Counted from the stretch's first letter, positions 40,068-49,698 are shown. The stretch: DNA of 64,000 nucleotides from Leifsonia shinshuensis (GCF_013410375.1 NZ_JACCFL010000001.1:248001-312000), one strand, 5' to 3'. A program made the numbers and translations. Notes: generated by a model from the sequence alone, not told the origin.

Positions 40068-41759
40068 CTACGGGATCGCCACCGCGAGCTCGACCCGGCC
40101 CGCGACTTCGCGCAGCGCGACGTCGCCGCGCTCGGCCAGCTGCCGGAGCCCGATGCCCGGCTGCGCGCTCGACAGCGCACCGCCCGAGACGACGACGACC
40201 GACACGCCGCTGCCCGTCTCCGGGAGCACCTCCAGCGTGACCTCGGAGCCGTCGCCGTGCCGCACCGCGTTCGCCAGACCCTCCGAGATCGCGTCCACGA
40301 CGGCCTCCGCGCGGCCCGGCTCGCGGAGCCGCTCCCACACGCTGTCGCCGAACGAGGAGCGCAGCGGGATGGCGGAGCCCCAGCTCTCGACCAGCACCGC
40401 GATCCGGTCGGCGGGGTCCGGTTCGCTGCGCGGCGCGCTCAGCTCTGCACGGATGTGGGAGACCACCTCGCGGACGCCGTCGGAGGCGTCGTCGCCGGTC
40501 CCGGCGCCGAGCGCGAGGGCCGCGGCGATCAGCTCCGACTGGACGCCGGAGTGCAGGAGGCGCGCCAGCCCCGCGCGCTCGCGGTCCAGCGCTTCGCGGC
40601 CGGCCGCGGCCTCCCGGACGTTCGCCTGCAGGGCCGCCTCGAGCTCGGCCTGATCCCGCCGGACGCGCGCGGACAGCGACGTGACGAGGGCCGCGCCGAA
40701 GCCGACGGCCGGGTAGGTCACGGCCTCGACCCACGCCAGATCGGGGTCGCCGCCGAGAGCCTGGACCACGAGCGTGGTGGTCAGGGCCAGGAGTACGCCG
40801 ATGGCTCCGTACCCGAGCAGGAGCACGGGCGCCCGCAGCGCGGGCCGGATGCTCCGGACGAGGTGGTCCAGCCCGACGTTCCCCGCCCAGACGACCGCGA
40901 ACCCGCAGACGAGCGGAGCCAGGCAGAACAGGAACCCGTACTGGGCGACGCCGAACGGGGTCATCAGCACCGCGAACAGGAGGGCGAGCGGCAGCGCGGG
41001 GGCCGTCCGCATGCCGAGCAGGACGGAGCCGACCCAGTCGAGCCGGCGCACAGGGCCCTCCGTGCTGCTCTCCTCCGGAAGGGCGACCTCGTCGGAGTAC
41101 AGGCGGTGACTCGCCGGCCGGACGACCTCCTGGGCCAGGTCGCGGAGCAGCCGGGCGGCGTCGGCGGGCCGGATGCCGTGCGCCGCGGCCGCCGCCGTTG
41201 CGTCGTCGAGCTGCTCCAGCACGGTCTCGACGACCGAGCAGCGGAGTGCGGCGATGCGCTCCGCCGTCCGCTCGGCGTCGCGCGCGGACGCACGCTGCGC
41301 TGCGCGCAGGCGCCGGTAGACCCCGAGGTGGTCGCGCACCAGGTCGACCGCCGCCGCGATCAGCGAGAGCATCGCGATGGTCGTGACGACGTTGATGAAG
41401 ATCCTGCTGACGAGGTCGCCCGCCGCGACCGGGATGCCGAGCACCCGGCCCGAGGCGAGGAACAGCAGCGGCCGCAGCAGCCCGATCGCGGCGAACACCA
41501 GGAAGACCACCGGCACGCGCACCCGGTGCGGCGTCACGCGGAGCACCGCCCAGCCGGCCAGCATCGTCGCTCCGACCGCCGCGTGCTCCAGCGCGCCGAC
41601 CGCGGCGACCGCCCACGGGCCTCCGCTGATGTACTGCAGCCCGGACATCACGGTGACGGCGAACGGGAGAGTCACCAGCCAGGACCACCAGGTCAGCGCC
41701 GACGGCCCGGTCGCCCGGACCACGGCACGTCGCATCCAGGGGGCGACCGCAGGCGTCAC
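40068..41759 (-). CDS. NarL-type sensor histidine kinase
   Basis: The 563-residue protein has two blocks of membrane helices (about 20-140 and 255-360), then a helical linker with a HisKA_3-like H-box (H403 in LLHSGVQSEL) and a HATPase domain with N497 in ISEGLANAVRHGDG and a late GIGLRQLAERGD. It would phosphorylate the response regulator encoded just upstream, whose stop overlaps its GTG (GTGA). There is no extracellular sensing domain of size, so it may sense a membrane signal. Confidence 0.8.
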   Translation of the reverse strand: MTPAVAPWMRRAVVRATGPSALTWWSWLVTLPFAVTVMSGLQYISGGPWAVAAVGALEHAAVGATMLAGWAVLRVTPHRVRVPVVFLVFAAIGLLRPLLFLASGRVLGIPVAAGDLVSRIFINVVTTIAMLSLIAAAVDLVRDHLGVYRRLRAAQRASARDAERTAERIAALRCSVVETVLEQLDDATAAAAAHGIRPADAARLLRDLAQEVVRPASHRLYSDEVALPEESSTEGPVRRLDWVGSVLLGMRTAPALPLALLFAVLMTPFGVAQYGFLFCLAPLVCGFAVVWAGNVGLDHLVRSIRPALRAPVLLLGYGAIGVLLALTTTLVVQALGGDPDLAWVEAVTYPAVGFGAALVTSLSARVRRDQAELEAALQANVREAAAGREALDRERAGLARLLHSGVQSELIAAALALGAGTGDDASDGVREVVSHIRAELSAPRSEPDPADRIAVLVESWGSAIPLRSSFGDSVWERLREPGRAEAVVDAISEGLANAVRHGDGSEVTLEVLPETGSGVSVVVVSGGALSSAQPGIGLRQLAERGDVALREVAGRVELAVAIP

Positions 41760-42415
41760 AAGCCCGCCTCCGGGTCCCCGAAGGTCGCGGTGTAGAGGGT
41801 CGCGGCCGCCACCCGCGGCGCGATGCCGTCGTCACCGGTGAGCCCGAGCGCCTGGAAGACCCGCTCGACGCTCTTCTCGACTGCGCGCACGGAGACGCCG
41901 CGGCGCCGTGCGATCTCGGCGTTGGTGAGCCCGGCGGCGAGCAGCCGGGTCGTCTCCCGCTGCGCCGGGCTGAGCCGGAGCAGGGCGCCCTGCGCTCCGC
42001 TGGCGCCGGAGAGGTGCTCGACGGGGCGGTCTGCGAGGACCGCCTCCGCGGCGTCGACCAGCTCGGCGACGGAGCCGATCGCTCCCTTGTTGACGAACGA
42101 GGCGCCCTCGACCGTGTCCCGCGCCTGCGCGGCGGCGGCCTCCCGCGACAGGTTGCTCAGGAACATCACCGCGATGTGCGGCGCCCGTTCGCGCAGGATG
42201 GTCGCGAGCTCGACGCCGTTCGGGCGCGACCCCAGGTCGATGTCGGTCACCAGCAGGTCGGGGTCGGCGGAGTCGACGAGGCGCAGCGCCTCGACCGCTG
42301 AGGGGGCCGTGCTGATCTCGAAGCCGCGCTGCGCGAAGGCGTCGGCGACGAGCGAGCGCATCAGGGCGTGGTCTTCGACCACCAGGACCCGCCTCCGCCA
42401 CGTACCGACCGCCAC
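41756..42415 (-). CDS. NarL/LuxR-type response regulator
   Basis: Read from GTG 42415 the 219-residue protein has a receiver domain with the phosphorylated D58 in LLVTDIDLG and K in FVNKGAIGS, then a LuxR helix-turn-helix (SPAQRETTRLLAAGLTNAEI, ending AVEKSVERVFQALGL). It pairs with the kinase gene it overlaps. The start is uncertain because no strong ribosome site is visible. Target genes are unknown. Confidence 0.85.
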   Translation of the reverse strand: MAVGTWRRRVLVVEDHALMRSLVADAFAQRGFEISTAPSAVEALRLVDSADPDLLVTDIDLGSRPNGVELATILRERAPHIAVMFLSNLSREAAAAQARDTVEGASFVNKGAIGSVAELVDAAEAVLADRPVEHLSGASGAQGALLRLSPAQRETTRLLAAGLTNAEIARRRGVSVRAVEKSVERVFQALGLTGDDGIAPRVAAATLYTATFGDPEAGL

Positions 42416-42429
42416 GCTGGAAAGGATAA

Positions 42430-42456
42430 CCGGGCGGAAGGAATGCTTCCGCCCGG
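42430..42456 (-). terminator. Terminator after the alpha-mannosidase gene
   Basis: CCGGGCGGAAG and CTTCCGCCCGG form an 11-bp perfect stem with a 5-base loop. On the minus strand it is followed by TTATCCTTTCC, a U-rich tail, so it ends the mannoside operon ahead of the response regulator. Confidence 0.8.
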
Positions 42457-42503
42457 TCGCGCGCCCCCAGTTCGGGACGCGCGACCGGCCGGGCGCTGAT
42501 GTT

Positions 42504-42537
42504 GCCCGCCCCGGGGTTCGCGCGGCCCGGGGCGGGC
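42504..42537. terminator. Second hairpin after the alpha-mannosidase gene
   Basis: GCCCGCCCCGGG pairs perfectly with CCCGGGGCGGGC (12 bp, 10-base loop), 8 bases past the gene's stop codon. With the hairpin at 42430-42456 it makes a tandem terminator. Confidence 0.7.
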
Positions 42538-42545
42538 GGTCGGGG

Positions 42546-45545
42546 TCAGCCGCGGACGAACCGCAGCGTGACGAGTTCGAAGGGGCGCAGCGCGAGCGTC
42601 GTCGTGCCCGCGCCGGTCTCGCGCTCCAGGAGGTCGGTGCGCTGGATCCGCTGGTACGGGAACCCGACGGCGAGCGTGGACTCGGCCCGCGACCCGTGCG
42701 CCTCGTAGAGCCGCACGACGACGTCGCCGGAGCCATCCTCGGCGAGCTTCACCGTCTCCACCACCACGGCGGGCGAGGAGGAGGCCACAAGCGGCTCGAC
42801 GGCCGCGGCGGCCGGGCGCAGCGGGAGGTTGAGCCGGTAGCCGGCCTCGATCGCCGCGTCCGCCCCGCCGACCACGATCGAGCTGCGCAGCGTGTGCTCG
42901 CCCTGGTCGGCCTCGGGGTCGGGGAAGAGCGGGGCGCGCAGCAGCGTCTGGCGCACCAGCGAGTACGTCCCGCCTCCGTCGCGGGAGTGCCGGGTGATGT
43001 CGTGGCCGTAGCTGACGTCGTTCGCGATGCCCACGCCGAAACCGGGCTCGGAGACGTGCACCCAGCGGTGCGCGCTGGTCTCGAAGCGGGCGACGTCCCA
43101 GCTGGTGTTGGTGTGCGTCGGCCGCTCGATGTGCCCGAACTGGATCTCGGACCGCGCCGATGCGGTGTGCACGTCGACCGGGAAGCCGAGCTTCAGCATC
43201 CGCTGCCGCTCGTGCCAGTCCACGTGGGTCTCGATGTCGAGCGCGGACGAGCCCGCTGCGAGGGTCAGCGTCTGCGTGACGGTCGAGGCGCCGAACCGCC
43301 GGACCAGCCGCAGCGACACCGCCTCCGGGGTCTCGGCGGCCACGTCGAGGGACTCCACGCGCGTGAGGTCCTCGCCGGACAGCCGGTACTCGATGTCGAC
43401 GTCCCAGGCGTCCCACTGCGTGGGAGTGTCCCGGAAGAGCTGGAGGAGGTTCGCGCGGGCGCCGGCGGGGACGGCCTGCCGGCCGGTCGCGACCTCCACG
43501 ATCGACGGGATGAGGCCCTCGGCGTCGACCGTGACGGCGATCCGGTCGTTGACGAGCCGGAAGCCGTCGCCGTCGCGCTCGACCCGGGCGTCCGCGCCGC
43601 GCGAGGGGACGCCGGCGCCGCCGGGCGCGATCCCGTCCACCGCGAACGGCGACGCGTTGGCGACGGCGGCGGCGGCAGACTCGTGCTCGTCTTCTGCGGC
43701 GAGCGCCGCCAGCGACCTCCCGATCACGTCCTCCAGGCTGCGCGCCACCTCGGCGTAGTTCTCGACCGCCTGGTCGTGCACCCAGCCGATCGACGAGCCG
43801 GGCAGGATGTCGTGGAACTGCTGCAGCAGCACCGTCCGCCAGGCCTCCCGCAGCTCCTCCGCCGGATAGGCGGCACCGGTCCGCACGGCGGCGGTCGCCG
43901 CCCACAGCTCGGCTTCGTGCAGCAGCGCCTCGCTGCGGCGGTTGCCCTGCTTGGTGCGCGCCTGCGACGTGTAGGTGCCGCGGTGGAACTCCAGGTAGAG
44001 CTCCCCCGCCCAGACCGGCGCCGGGTCGAACTCGGCGCGCGCGGCGGCGAAGAACGCCGACGGCGCCGCGATCCGCACGGTCGGCGAGCCCTCCAGATCG
44101 GCCGTGCGGGCGGCCGCGGCCACCATCTCCCGGGTGGGGCCGCCGCCGCCGTCCCCGAACCCGAACGGCACGAGCGAGGTGTTCGCGCGGCCCTTGTCGG
44201 CGAAGTTCTGCTCGGCGTGCGCCAGCTCGCCCCCGGAGAGGATGGAGTTGTAGGTGTCGACCGGCGGGAAGTGCGTGAAGATGCGCGTCCCGTCGATGCC
44301 CTCCCACTCGAAGGTGTGGTGCGGGAACCTGTTGGTCTCGTTCCAGGAGATCTTCTGGGTGAGGAAGTGGTCCATCCCGGCCTCCCGGGCGATCTGCGGC
44401 AGGGCGCCCGAGTAGCCGAACGAGTCCGGCAGCCAGACCTCGCGCGGCTCGTAGCCGAACTCCTCCAGGAAGAACCGCTTGCCCTCCACGAACTGGCGGG
44501 CCATCGCCTCCGAGCCGGGCAGGTTGGTGTCCGACTCGACCCACATCCCGCCGACCGGGACGAACCGGCCCTCGGCGACGCGCACGCGGATGCGCTCGAA
44601 CAGCTCGGGGTAGAACCGCTGCATCCAGGCGAACTGCTGCGCCGACGAGCAGGCGAACACGAAGCCCGGGTCCTGGTCCATGAGGTCGAGGACGTTGGAG
44701 AAGGTGCGCGCGCACTTGCGGATCGTCTCGCGCACCGGCCACAGCCAGGCGGAGTCGATGTGGGCGTGGCCGACCGCGAACACCCGGTGGGCGGTCGCCG
44801 CCGCGGGCGAGGCCAGCACAGCGGCGAGCGCCTCCCGGCCGGCGGCGGCGGTCGCGCCGACGTCGAACGGGTCGACGGCGGTCACCGCGTCCTCCAGCGC
44901 GGCGAACAGGGCGGCGCGGCGCGGGGAGGTCGCCGGGAGCTCGGCGGCGAGGGTCCGGACGGTGAAGATGTCCTGGATCAGCTCCCACACCTCCCGGTCG
45001 CGGTGGACGACGTCCACCCGCCGCAGCGTGTAGATGGAGTCCGTCGGCGCGGTCGACTTGCGGCCGACCGGCGTCGGCCGGAACGACCAGTCCGATCCCA
45101 CGTCGGGGTTGGAGGCCGCCTCCACGAACAGTTCGAACGACTCCCCCGGCGCCGCTTGGAGGCGCACGTAGTTGTTGAGCGGCTCCAGCGCCTTCAGGAT
45201 CGTCCCGTCCGTCGCCCAGACCAGACCCTCGGCCTGGAATCCCACCTGGCCCGCCGAGAAGCCGAGGTCCACCACGAGCTCCACCTCGTCGGGAGCGGCC
45301 TGCCACTCGGCCGGGACCGTCCCGGTCACGCGGAACCAGACCGTGCCCCACGGCCGCCCCCACGGCCGGCCGACGGCGAAGGGCTCGAACGGGCCCTGCA
45401 CCGCCTGCGCGAACGGCACCGGCTCGTCCGGCACCTCCCACGCCTCCACGGTCACCGGCACGGCCGCCCGCTCGAGGGCGGGCGTCAGGCGCTCGCGGAC
45501 GAAACGGTCGACCCGCAACTCGGCGAGCTGGTTCTGCTGGTACAA
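42546..45545 (-). CDS. Alpha-mannosidase, glycoside hydrolase family 38
   Basis: The 999-residue cytosolic enzyme has the GH38 zinc and catalytic motifs: VGHAHIDSAWLWP (H260, D264), the nucleophile D374 in WLPDSFGYSGALPQ, and QQFHDILPGSSIGWVHD. An N-terminal beta-rich region and C-terminal beta domains complete the family layout. It trims alpha-mannosides taken up by the ABC importer encoded just upstream. The start is TTG behind GGAG. There is no signal peptide, so hydrolysis occurs after uptake. Confidence 0.93.
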   Translation of the reverse strand: MYQQNQLAELRVDRFVRERLTPALERAAVPVTVEAWEVPDEPVPFAQAVQGPFEPFAVGRPWGRPWGTVWFRVTGTVPAEWQAAPDEVELVVDLGFSAGQVGFQAEGLVWATDGTILKALEPLNNYVRLQAAPGESFELFVEAASNPDVGSDWSFRPTPVGRKSTAPTDSIYTLRRVDVVHRDREVWELIQDIFTVRTLAAELPATSPRRAALFAALEDAVTAVDPFDVGATAAAGREALAAVLASPAAATAHRVFAVGHAHIDSAWLWPVRETIRKCARTFSNVLDLMDQDPGFVFACSSAQQFAWMQRFYPELFERIRVRVAEGRFVPVGGMWVESDTNLPGSEAMARQFVEGKRFFLEEFGYEPREVWLPDSFGYSGALPQIAREAGMDHFLTQKISWNETNRFPHHTFEWEGIDGTRIFTHFPPVDTYNSILSGGELAHAEQNFADKGRANTSLVPFGFGDGGGGPTREMVAAAARTADLEGSPTVRIAAPSAFFAAARAEFDPAPVWAGELYLEFHRGTYTSQARTKQGNRRSEALLHEAELWAATAAVRTGAAYPAEELREAWRTVLLQQFHDILPGSSIGWVHDQAVENYAEVARSLEDVIGRSLAALAAEDEHESAAAAVANASPFAVDGIAPGGAGVPSRGADARVERDGDGFRLVNDRIAVTVDAEGLIPSIVEVATGRQAVPAGARANLLQLFRDTPTQWDAWDVDIEYRLSGEDLTRVESLDVAAETPEAVSLRLVRRFGASTVTQTLTLAAGSSALDIETHVDWHERQRMLKLGFPVDVHTASARSEIQFGHIERPTHTNTSWDVARFETSAHRWVHVSEPGFGVGIANDVSYGHDITRHSRDGGGTYSLVRQTLLRAPLFPDPEADQGEHTLRSSIVVGGADAAIEAGYRLNLPLRPAAAAVEPLVASSSPAVVVETVKLAEDGSGDVVVRLYEAHGSRAESTLAVGFPYQRIQRTDLLERETGAGTTTLALRPFELVTLRFVRG

Positions 45546-45574
45546 GGACGGCTCCTTCTATAGAGAGGTACGCA

Positions 45575-46411
45575 CTAGCCCTTGACCGCGCCGGCGAGCG
45601 CGGACGAACCGCCGAGCGCTCGGGACACGATCACGTAGAGCGCGATGACGGGGACGGAGTAGATGAGCGAGTAGGCGGCGAGCTGACCGTAGGCGACGGC
45701 CCCGTACTGCCCGAAGAACGTGAAGATGCTCACCGCGGCCGGCTGGTTGCCGGGGCTGAGCAGCAGCACGAACGGGACGAAGAAGTTCCCCCACGCCGCG
45801 ACGAACACGTAGATGAACACGACGGCGATGCCCGGACGCACGAGCGGGACGACGACGGTCCAGAGCGTCTTCATGCTCGACGCCCCGTCGACCCAGGCCG
45901 CCTCCTCGAGGGAGATCGGCACGGAGTCGACGAAGTTCTTCGTCATCCAGATCGCCATGGGGAGCGACGACGCCGCCATGAACAGGATCGTCCCACCGAG
46001 CGAGTCGATCAGGTTGAGCGACACGAACAGGCTGTAGACCGGCACCATCATCGCCGTGATCGGCAGACAGGTCCCGAACAGGATGGCGTAGAGGAACGGC
46101 CGGTTGAACCGGTTGCGGTAACGGGACAGCGGGTAGGCGGCGAGCACGGCGATCACCACGGTGACGATCGCGCAGCCGGCCGACAGCAGGAGGCTGTTCC
46201 ACAGCGGCAGGAACGCCAGCTCCGGCGTCAGCACCTTCTGGAAGTTCTCCAGCGTCCACTGCTTCGGCCACGCGACGGAGAGGGTCGCGCCGCCGTCGAA
46301 CGAGGCGAGCACCACCCAGACCAGCGGCAGCACGAAGACCACGCCGATGAGCAGCAGCAGGATGTTGGCCGTCCACTTGAGAGCGATGCCGTTGGGCGAC
46401 GAGAGCTTCAT
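45575..46411 (-). CDS. Carbohydrate ABC transporter permease (MalG type)
   Basis: From ATG 46411 the 278-residue protein has six membrane helices and the EAA loop EEAAWVDGASSMKTLWTVVV, where the ATPase docks. It shares one base with the stop of the other permease gene (TGATG). Together they form the channel of a CUT1 importer, here likely for mannose oligosaccharides given the GH38 gene downstream. Confidence 0.93.
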   Translation of the reverse strand: MKLSSPNGIALKWTANILLLLIGVVFVLPLVWVVLASFDGGATLSVAWPKQWTLENFQKVLTPELAFLPLWNSLLLSAGCAIVTVVIAVLAAYPLSRYRNRFNRPFLYAILFGTCLPITAMMVPVYSLFVSLNLIDSLGGTILFMAASSLPMAIWMTKNFVDSVPISLEEAAWVDGASSMKTLWTVVVPLVRPGIAVVFIYVFVAAWGNFFVPFVLLLSPGNQPAAVSIFTFFGQYGAVAYGQLAAYSLIYSVPVIALYVIVSRALGGSSALAGAVKG

Positions 46412-47373
46412 CAGTCCACCTCCGTCTTGAGGGCGCGCACGTAGACGATCGCGAAGACCGCGCCGACGAGCAGCAGGATGGTCGCGATGGCCGTGCCGTA
46501 GCCGAGCTCGGAGAACTTGAACGCCTCCTGGTAGGCCAGCACCGGCAGGGTCATGCTCTTGTTGCCCGGGCCGCCGCCGGTCATCACGTAGATGAGCGTG
46601 AAGACCGAGAGCGTCTGCAGCGTGATCAGCATGAGGTTCGTGGAGATGCTGCGCCGGATCATCGGCAGCGTGACCAGGAAGAACCGCTTGGCCCCGTTGG
46701 CGCCGTCGACCTCGGCGGCCTCGGTGATCTCGGGCGGGACCTCCTGCAGCGCCGCCGAGTAGACCAGCATCGAGAACGCCGCGCCGCGCCAGGTGTTGGC
46801 GAGGATGATCGACAGCATCGGGAAGGCGAACAGCCACGAGGGCCCGACGATCCCGAACGCGGCCAGGATGGCGTTGAGCGTGCCGTGCTGGCTGAAGAAC
46901 GCGTACGAGGCGAACGCCGCGACGATCTCCGGCAGCACCCAGGCGCCGACCACGAAGGTCGAGACCAGCGCGCCGACCCAGCGGCTGCCGCTGCGCATCA
47001 GCAGCGCGAGCGCCATGCCGACCACGTTCTGGCCGATGACCGCCGAGCCGATCAGGAACACCAGCGTCAGCCAGACCGAGACCGGGAAGTCCGGGCTCTT
47101 GAACAGGTCGATGTAGTTCTGGAGGCCTACCCACTCCGCCGACGCGGCCGAGGAGCCGGTGAGCGACATGTTCGTGAAGGAGCCGTAGAACGACGACAGG
47201 ATCGGCCCGACCAGGAAGACGACCAGCAGGCCGATGGCCGGGACCAGGGGGACGGCCCGGGCGAGGGAGCGCCGGGCGTGTGCGCGCGAACGTGTCTTCG
47301 GCCCGCGCTGCGGCCGGACCGGGGTGGTCCGGCCGCGCGCGTCGGAGCCGACGGCATCCAGGGTGGAGGTCAC
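46411..47373 (-). CDS. Carbohydrate ABC transporter permease (MalF type)
   Basis: The 320-residue protein has a basic N-terminal tail, six membrane helices and the EAA loop ITEAAEVDGANGAKRFFLVT. It begins at GTG right beside the binding-protein stop (1 base apart) and its stop touches the next permease start. It is the second half of the importer channel. Confidence 0.93.
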   Translation of the reverse strand: MTSTLDAVGSDARGRTTPVRPQRGPKTRSRAHARRSLARAVPLVPAIGLLVVFLVGPILSSFYGSFTNMSLTGSSAASAEWVGLQNYIDLFKSPDFPVSVWLTLVFLIGSAVIGQNVVGMALALLMRSGSRWVGALVSTFVVGAWVLPEIVAAFASYAFFSQHGTLNAILAAFGIVGPSWLFAFPMLSIILANTWRGAAFSMLVYSAALQEVPPEITEAAEVDGANGAKRFFLVTLPMIRRSISTNLMLITLQTLSVFTLIYVMTGGGPGNKSMTLPVLAYQEAFKFSELGYGTAIATILLLVGAVFAIVYVRALKTEVD

Positions 47374-47374
47374 G

Positions 47375-48727
47375 TTACTTGGACTCCGTCTTTTCCTTGC
47401 CGACGATGCCCACGACCGAGTCGTCGTAGGTCTTGGCGGCCTGCGCCGGCGTGGCCTGCCCGGTCATCACCGACTCCATCGCCACCTGGATGCCGTTGGA
47501 GATCTTCGGGTAGTCCGGGGTGGCCGGGCGGAACTTGGTGACCGCGACCAGCGAGGAGAAGAACTCCGACGTCGGGTTGGAGGTCTTGTACTTCTCGTCG
47601 TTCGCCACGTCCTTGCGCACCGGGATACCCGCAGTGTTGATGTTGTACTCGAGCGAGCGCTCCTTGTCGGTCAGGAAGGTGATGAACTTCCAGGCCGTGT
47701 CCTTCGCCGAGCTCTTGGCGCCCATCGAGAAGGTCCAGCCGCCGGAGAGGCTGATCGAGCCGGGCTCCTGGCCCTTCTGGGTCGGCATCTTGGCGGTGCC
47801 CATCACCTTGTCCCAGTCGGCCCAGGGCGTGGCGCCGGTGGGCAGCCACGCGTTGGAGGCCCAGGACCCGTCGAGGTTGATCGCGAGCTTGCCCTGCGGC
47901 ACCAGCTGGTTGTTGACCGTGTTCTGGTAGTTGGTGTCGCTGGTGATCTCCTGGCTCGGGCCGAGGCCGCCCTGGTAGACCTCCTTGATGACGTCGAGCG
48001 CGTCGGTGAACGCCTTGGAGCCGGTGATCCACTTGGAGGTGGAGTCGTCGTAGAGGCCCTTCTCGCTCGCTCCGTACATCAGCATCTCGAAGCCCTGCAT
48101 CGAGCTGGCCTCGCCCGCGGCCTTGCCGGAGAAGATGTTGAGCGGGATGACGCCGGGGTCGGCGGCCTTGATCTTCTTGGCCGCGCCGATCACGTCGTCC
48201 CAGGTCTTCGGCTGCCACGGCGTGGGGATGCCGGCCTTCTCGAAGATCTGCTTGTTGTACCAGAGCCCGCGGGTGTCGGTCCCGGTGGGGATGCCGTACA
48301 CCTTGCCGTCGTCGCCCTTGCCGGCGTCCTTGGCGTTGTCGAAGAAGTTCGACCAGTCGGACCACTTGGAGACGTAGGAGTCGAGGGGCGCGAGATAACC
48401 GGCCTGGGCGTCCGCGCGGATGAGGAAGGTGTCCTCGCTCATCACGTCCGGCGCCGTGGTGGCGGCCCGGTTCATCAGCGAGAGCTTGGTGTAGTAGTCG
48501 TTCTCCGCCGCCTTGATCGGCACCAGCGTGATGGTCGTGCCGGGGTTGGCCTTCTCGAACTCGGTCTTGGATTTGTTCATGAAGTTGGCCATGATGTCCG
48601 ACCCGAAGTCCTGGAAGGCGACCTTGATGGTCTTGCCGTCCCCGCCCCCGGACGAGGACGAACAGCCCGCCAGTGCGACGAGAGCGGCGGCGGCGACTGC
48701 TGCGGCCATTACCCTGCTGCGCTTCAT
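47375..48727 (-). CDS. Extracellular sugar-binding lipoprotein of the mannoside ABC importer
   Basis: The 450-residue protein has a lipoprotein signal with lipobox LAGC (Cys22), a Ser/Gly linker and the SBP_bac_1 (CUT1) fold. It catches an oligosaccharide outside the membrane and hands it to the two permeases. No ATPase gene is in the operon, as is common in actinobacteria where a shared MsiK-type ATPase drives many importers. It is the first gene behind a promoter with an embedded palindrome. Confidence 0.92.
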   Translation of the reverse strand: MKRSRVMAAAVAAAALVALAGCSSSSGGGDGKTIKVAFQDFGSDIMANFMNKSKTEFEKANPGTTITLVPIKAAENDYYTKLSLMNRAATTAPDVMSEDTFLIRADAQAGYLAPLDSYVSKWSDWSNFFDNAKDAGKGDDGKVYGIPTGTDTRGLWYNKQIFEKAGIPTPWQPKTWDDVIGAAKKIKAADPGVIPLNIFSGKAAGEASSMQGFEMLMYGASEKGLYDDSTSKWITGSKAFTDALDVIKEVYQGGLGPSQEITSDTNYQNTVNNQLVPQGKLAINLDGSWASNAWLPTGATPWADWDKVMGTAKMPTQKGQEPGSISLSGGWTFSMGAKSSAKDTAWKFITFLTDKERSLEYNINTAGIPVRKDVANDEKYKTSNPTSEFFSSLVAVTKFRPATPDYPKISNGIQVAMESVMTGQATPAQAAKTYDDSVVGIVGKEKTESK

Positions 48728-48780
48728 CGATGCTCCTTTGCATTGAGGCCCCCGGCTCCCATGCCGCGGACTCTTGGTAA

Positions 48781-48809
48781 TTTATAAATCAATTTGATTT
48801 ACAAGTAAA
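48781..48809 (-). promoter_or_regulatory. Promoter of the mannoside operon with an operator in its spacer
   Basis: On the minus strand, TTTACT (48809-48804) and TATAAA (48786-48781) are 17 bases apart. The spacer is filled by the palindrome TAAATCAAATTGATTTA (48801-48785), with 8-bp perfect arms. A repressor bound here would block polymerase. The nearby ROK regulator is the likely binder, because NagC/Mlc/XylR-type proteins bind AT-rich palindromes. Confidence 0.72.
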
Positions 48810-48861
48810 GAGAGTTCGGGAAATTGGTCGTCTGCCCTCGGGTGGGGGTGAAGAAGACGGA

Positions 48862-48897
48862 TCGGCCCCGGCCCCCTGGTTGCGGGGCCGGGGCCGA
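48862..48897 (-). terminator. Terminator after the micro-membrane-protein gene
   Basis: TCGGCCCCGGCCCC pairs perfectly with GGGGCCGGGGCCGA (14 bp, 8-base loop), followed on the minus strand by a pyrimidine-rich CCGTCTTCTTC. Confidence 0.78.
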
Positions 48898-48912
48898 GGT
48901 ATGACCCGATGT

Positions 48913-49011
48913 CTACTTCCGGCTTAGGCGTCTAAGCCAGATCACTGCGAGCACGATGACAGCCACGGTCAGAGCGATGCCGATCGTGCCGAGGGTGTTC
49001 CACAGGATCAC
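48913..49011 (-). CDS. Single-helix micro-membrane protein (32 residues)
   Basis: A small frame with GTG start and a GGAGG ribosome site encodes MILWNTLGTIGIALTVA, then VIVLAVIWLRRLSRK and a TAG stop. It is one hydrophobic helix followed by a basic tail, so it should sit in the membrane with the C-terminus inside. It starts 9 bases after the stop of the secreted-protein gene and ends before a strong terminator, which argues for a real, cotranscribed gene. Function unknown. Confidence 0.6.
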   Translation of the reverse strand: MILWNTLGTIGIALTVAVIVLAVIWLRRLSRK

Positions 49012-49020
49012 GGCGCCTCC

Positions 49021-49683
49021 TCAGTTGTCATTCCAACTCACCCGCGCGGATCCACCGCTGACCGTGAGCTGCAGCCAGAAGACGGTGGCGTACGGGAGGG
49101 CACACATCTGCGCCGCAACGTTCAGCCGCGCGATGTTGGCGGCCGGCCTGTTGAGACTTGGCGATGCACCGCACGCGGTGAGAATCGTGTACTCGGCCCC
49201 ATACGCGTTCGTGACCTGGTTCGTGCCGAGGTTGTATGAGGCACGGAAGGCCATTTGAACGAGTCCGACCCACATGTCGATCTTGCAGTTGCTGTAAACC
49301 TTCCCACTCACACCGCAGCCGCTGATGCCCTTCGCACGGTCCGACACGTTGGGATCGGGCACTTCCGCCCTGGTGACGGCGATCGAACCGTCAGCGTAGG
49401 TGCCGACCGTGTATGCGCCGTCCGCCTCCGTGAAGCTCCGGGTCGAGACCGGCTGCTTCGAGCTCGACATCGAGTCCCAGACCCGTCCGGCGCGATATTC
49501 GGCGAGAAGCCGATCCTGGGTGGCTTCATCCGCGCCGTACTGGGCGAGGAAGCCGCGGACCGACGAGGTTCCGTCATCCGGGACGCCCTGGGCCGGCGCT
49601 CCGGATGCGGTGACGAGCGCCGCGGCGGTGAGGAGCACGGCGAGCGCGCTCCTGACGCGCCACCGCTTGATTCTGGTGATCAC
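49021..49683 (-). CDS. Secreted protein of unknown function
   Basis: The 220-residue product has a basic N-terminus, a signal peptide (cleavage near APAQG, about residue 33), a helical region, and a C-terminal domain with four Cys (GCGV, NCKI, TACG, MCAL) that may form two disulfides. The GTG start has GAGGAG at the right distance. No family was recognised. It is followed at once by the micro-membrane-protein gene. Confidence 0.7.
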   Translation of the reverse strand: MITRIKRWRVRSALAVLLTAAALVTASGAPAQGVPDDGTSSVRGFLAQYGADEATQDRLLAEYRAGRVWDSMSSSKQPVSTRSFTEADGAYTVGTYADGSIAVTRAEVPDPNVSDRAKGISGCGVSGKVYSNCKIDMWVGLVQMAFRASYNLGTNQVTNAYGAEYTILTACGASPSLNRPAANIARLNVAAQMCALPYATVFWLQLTVSGGSARVSWNDN

Positions 49684-49698
49684 GATGCATCTCCTCTC

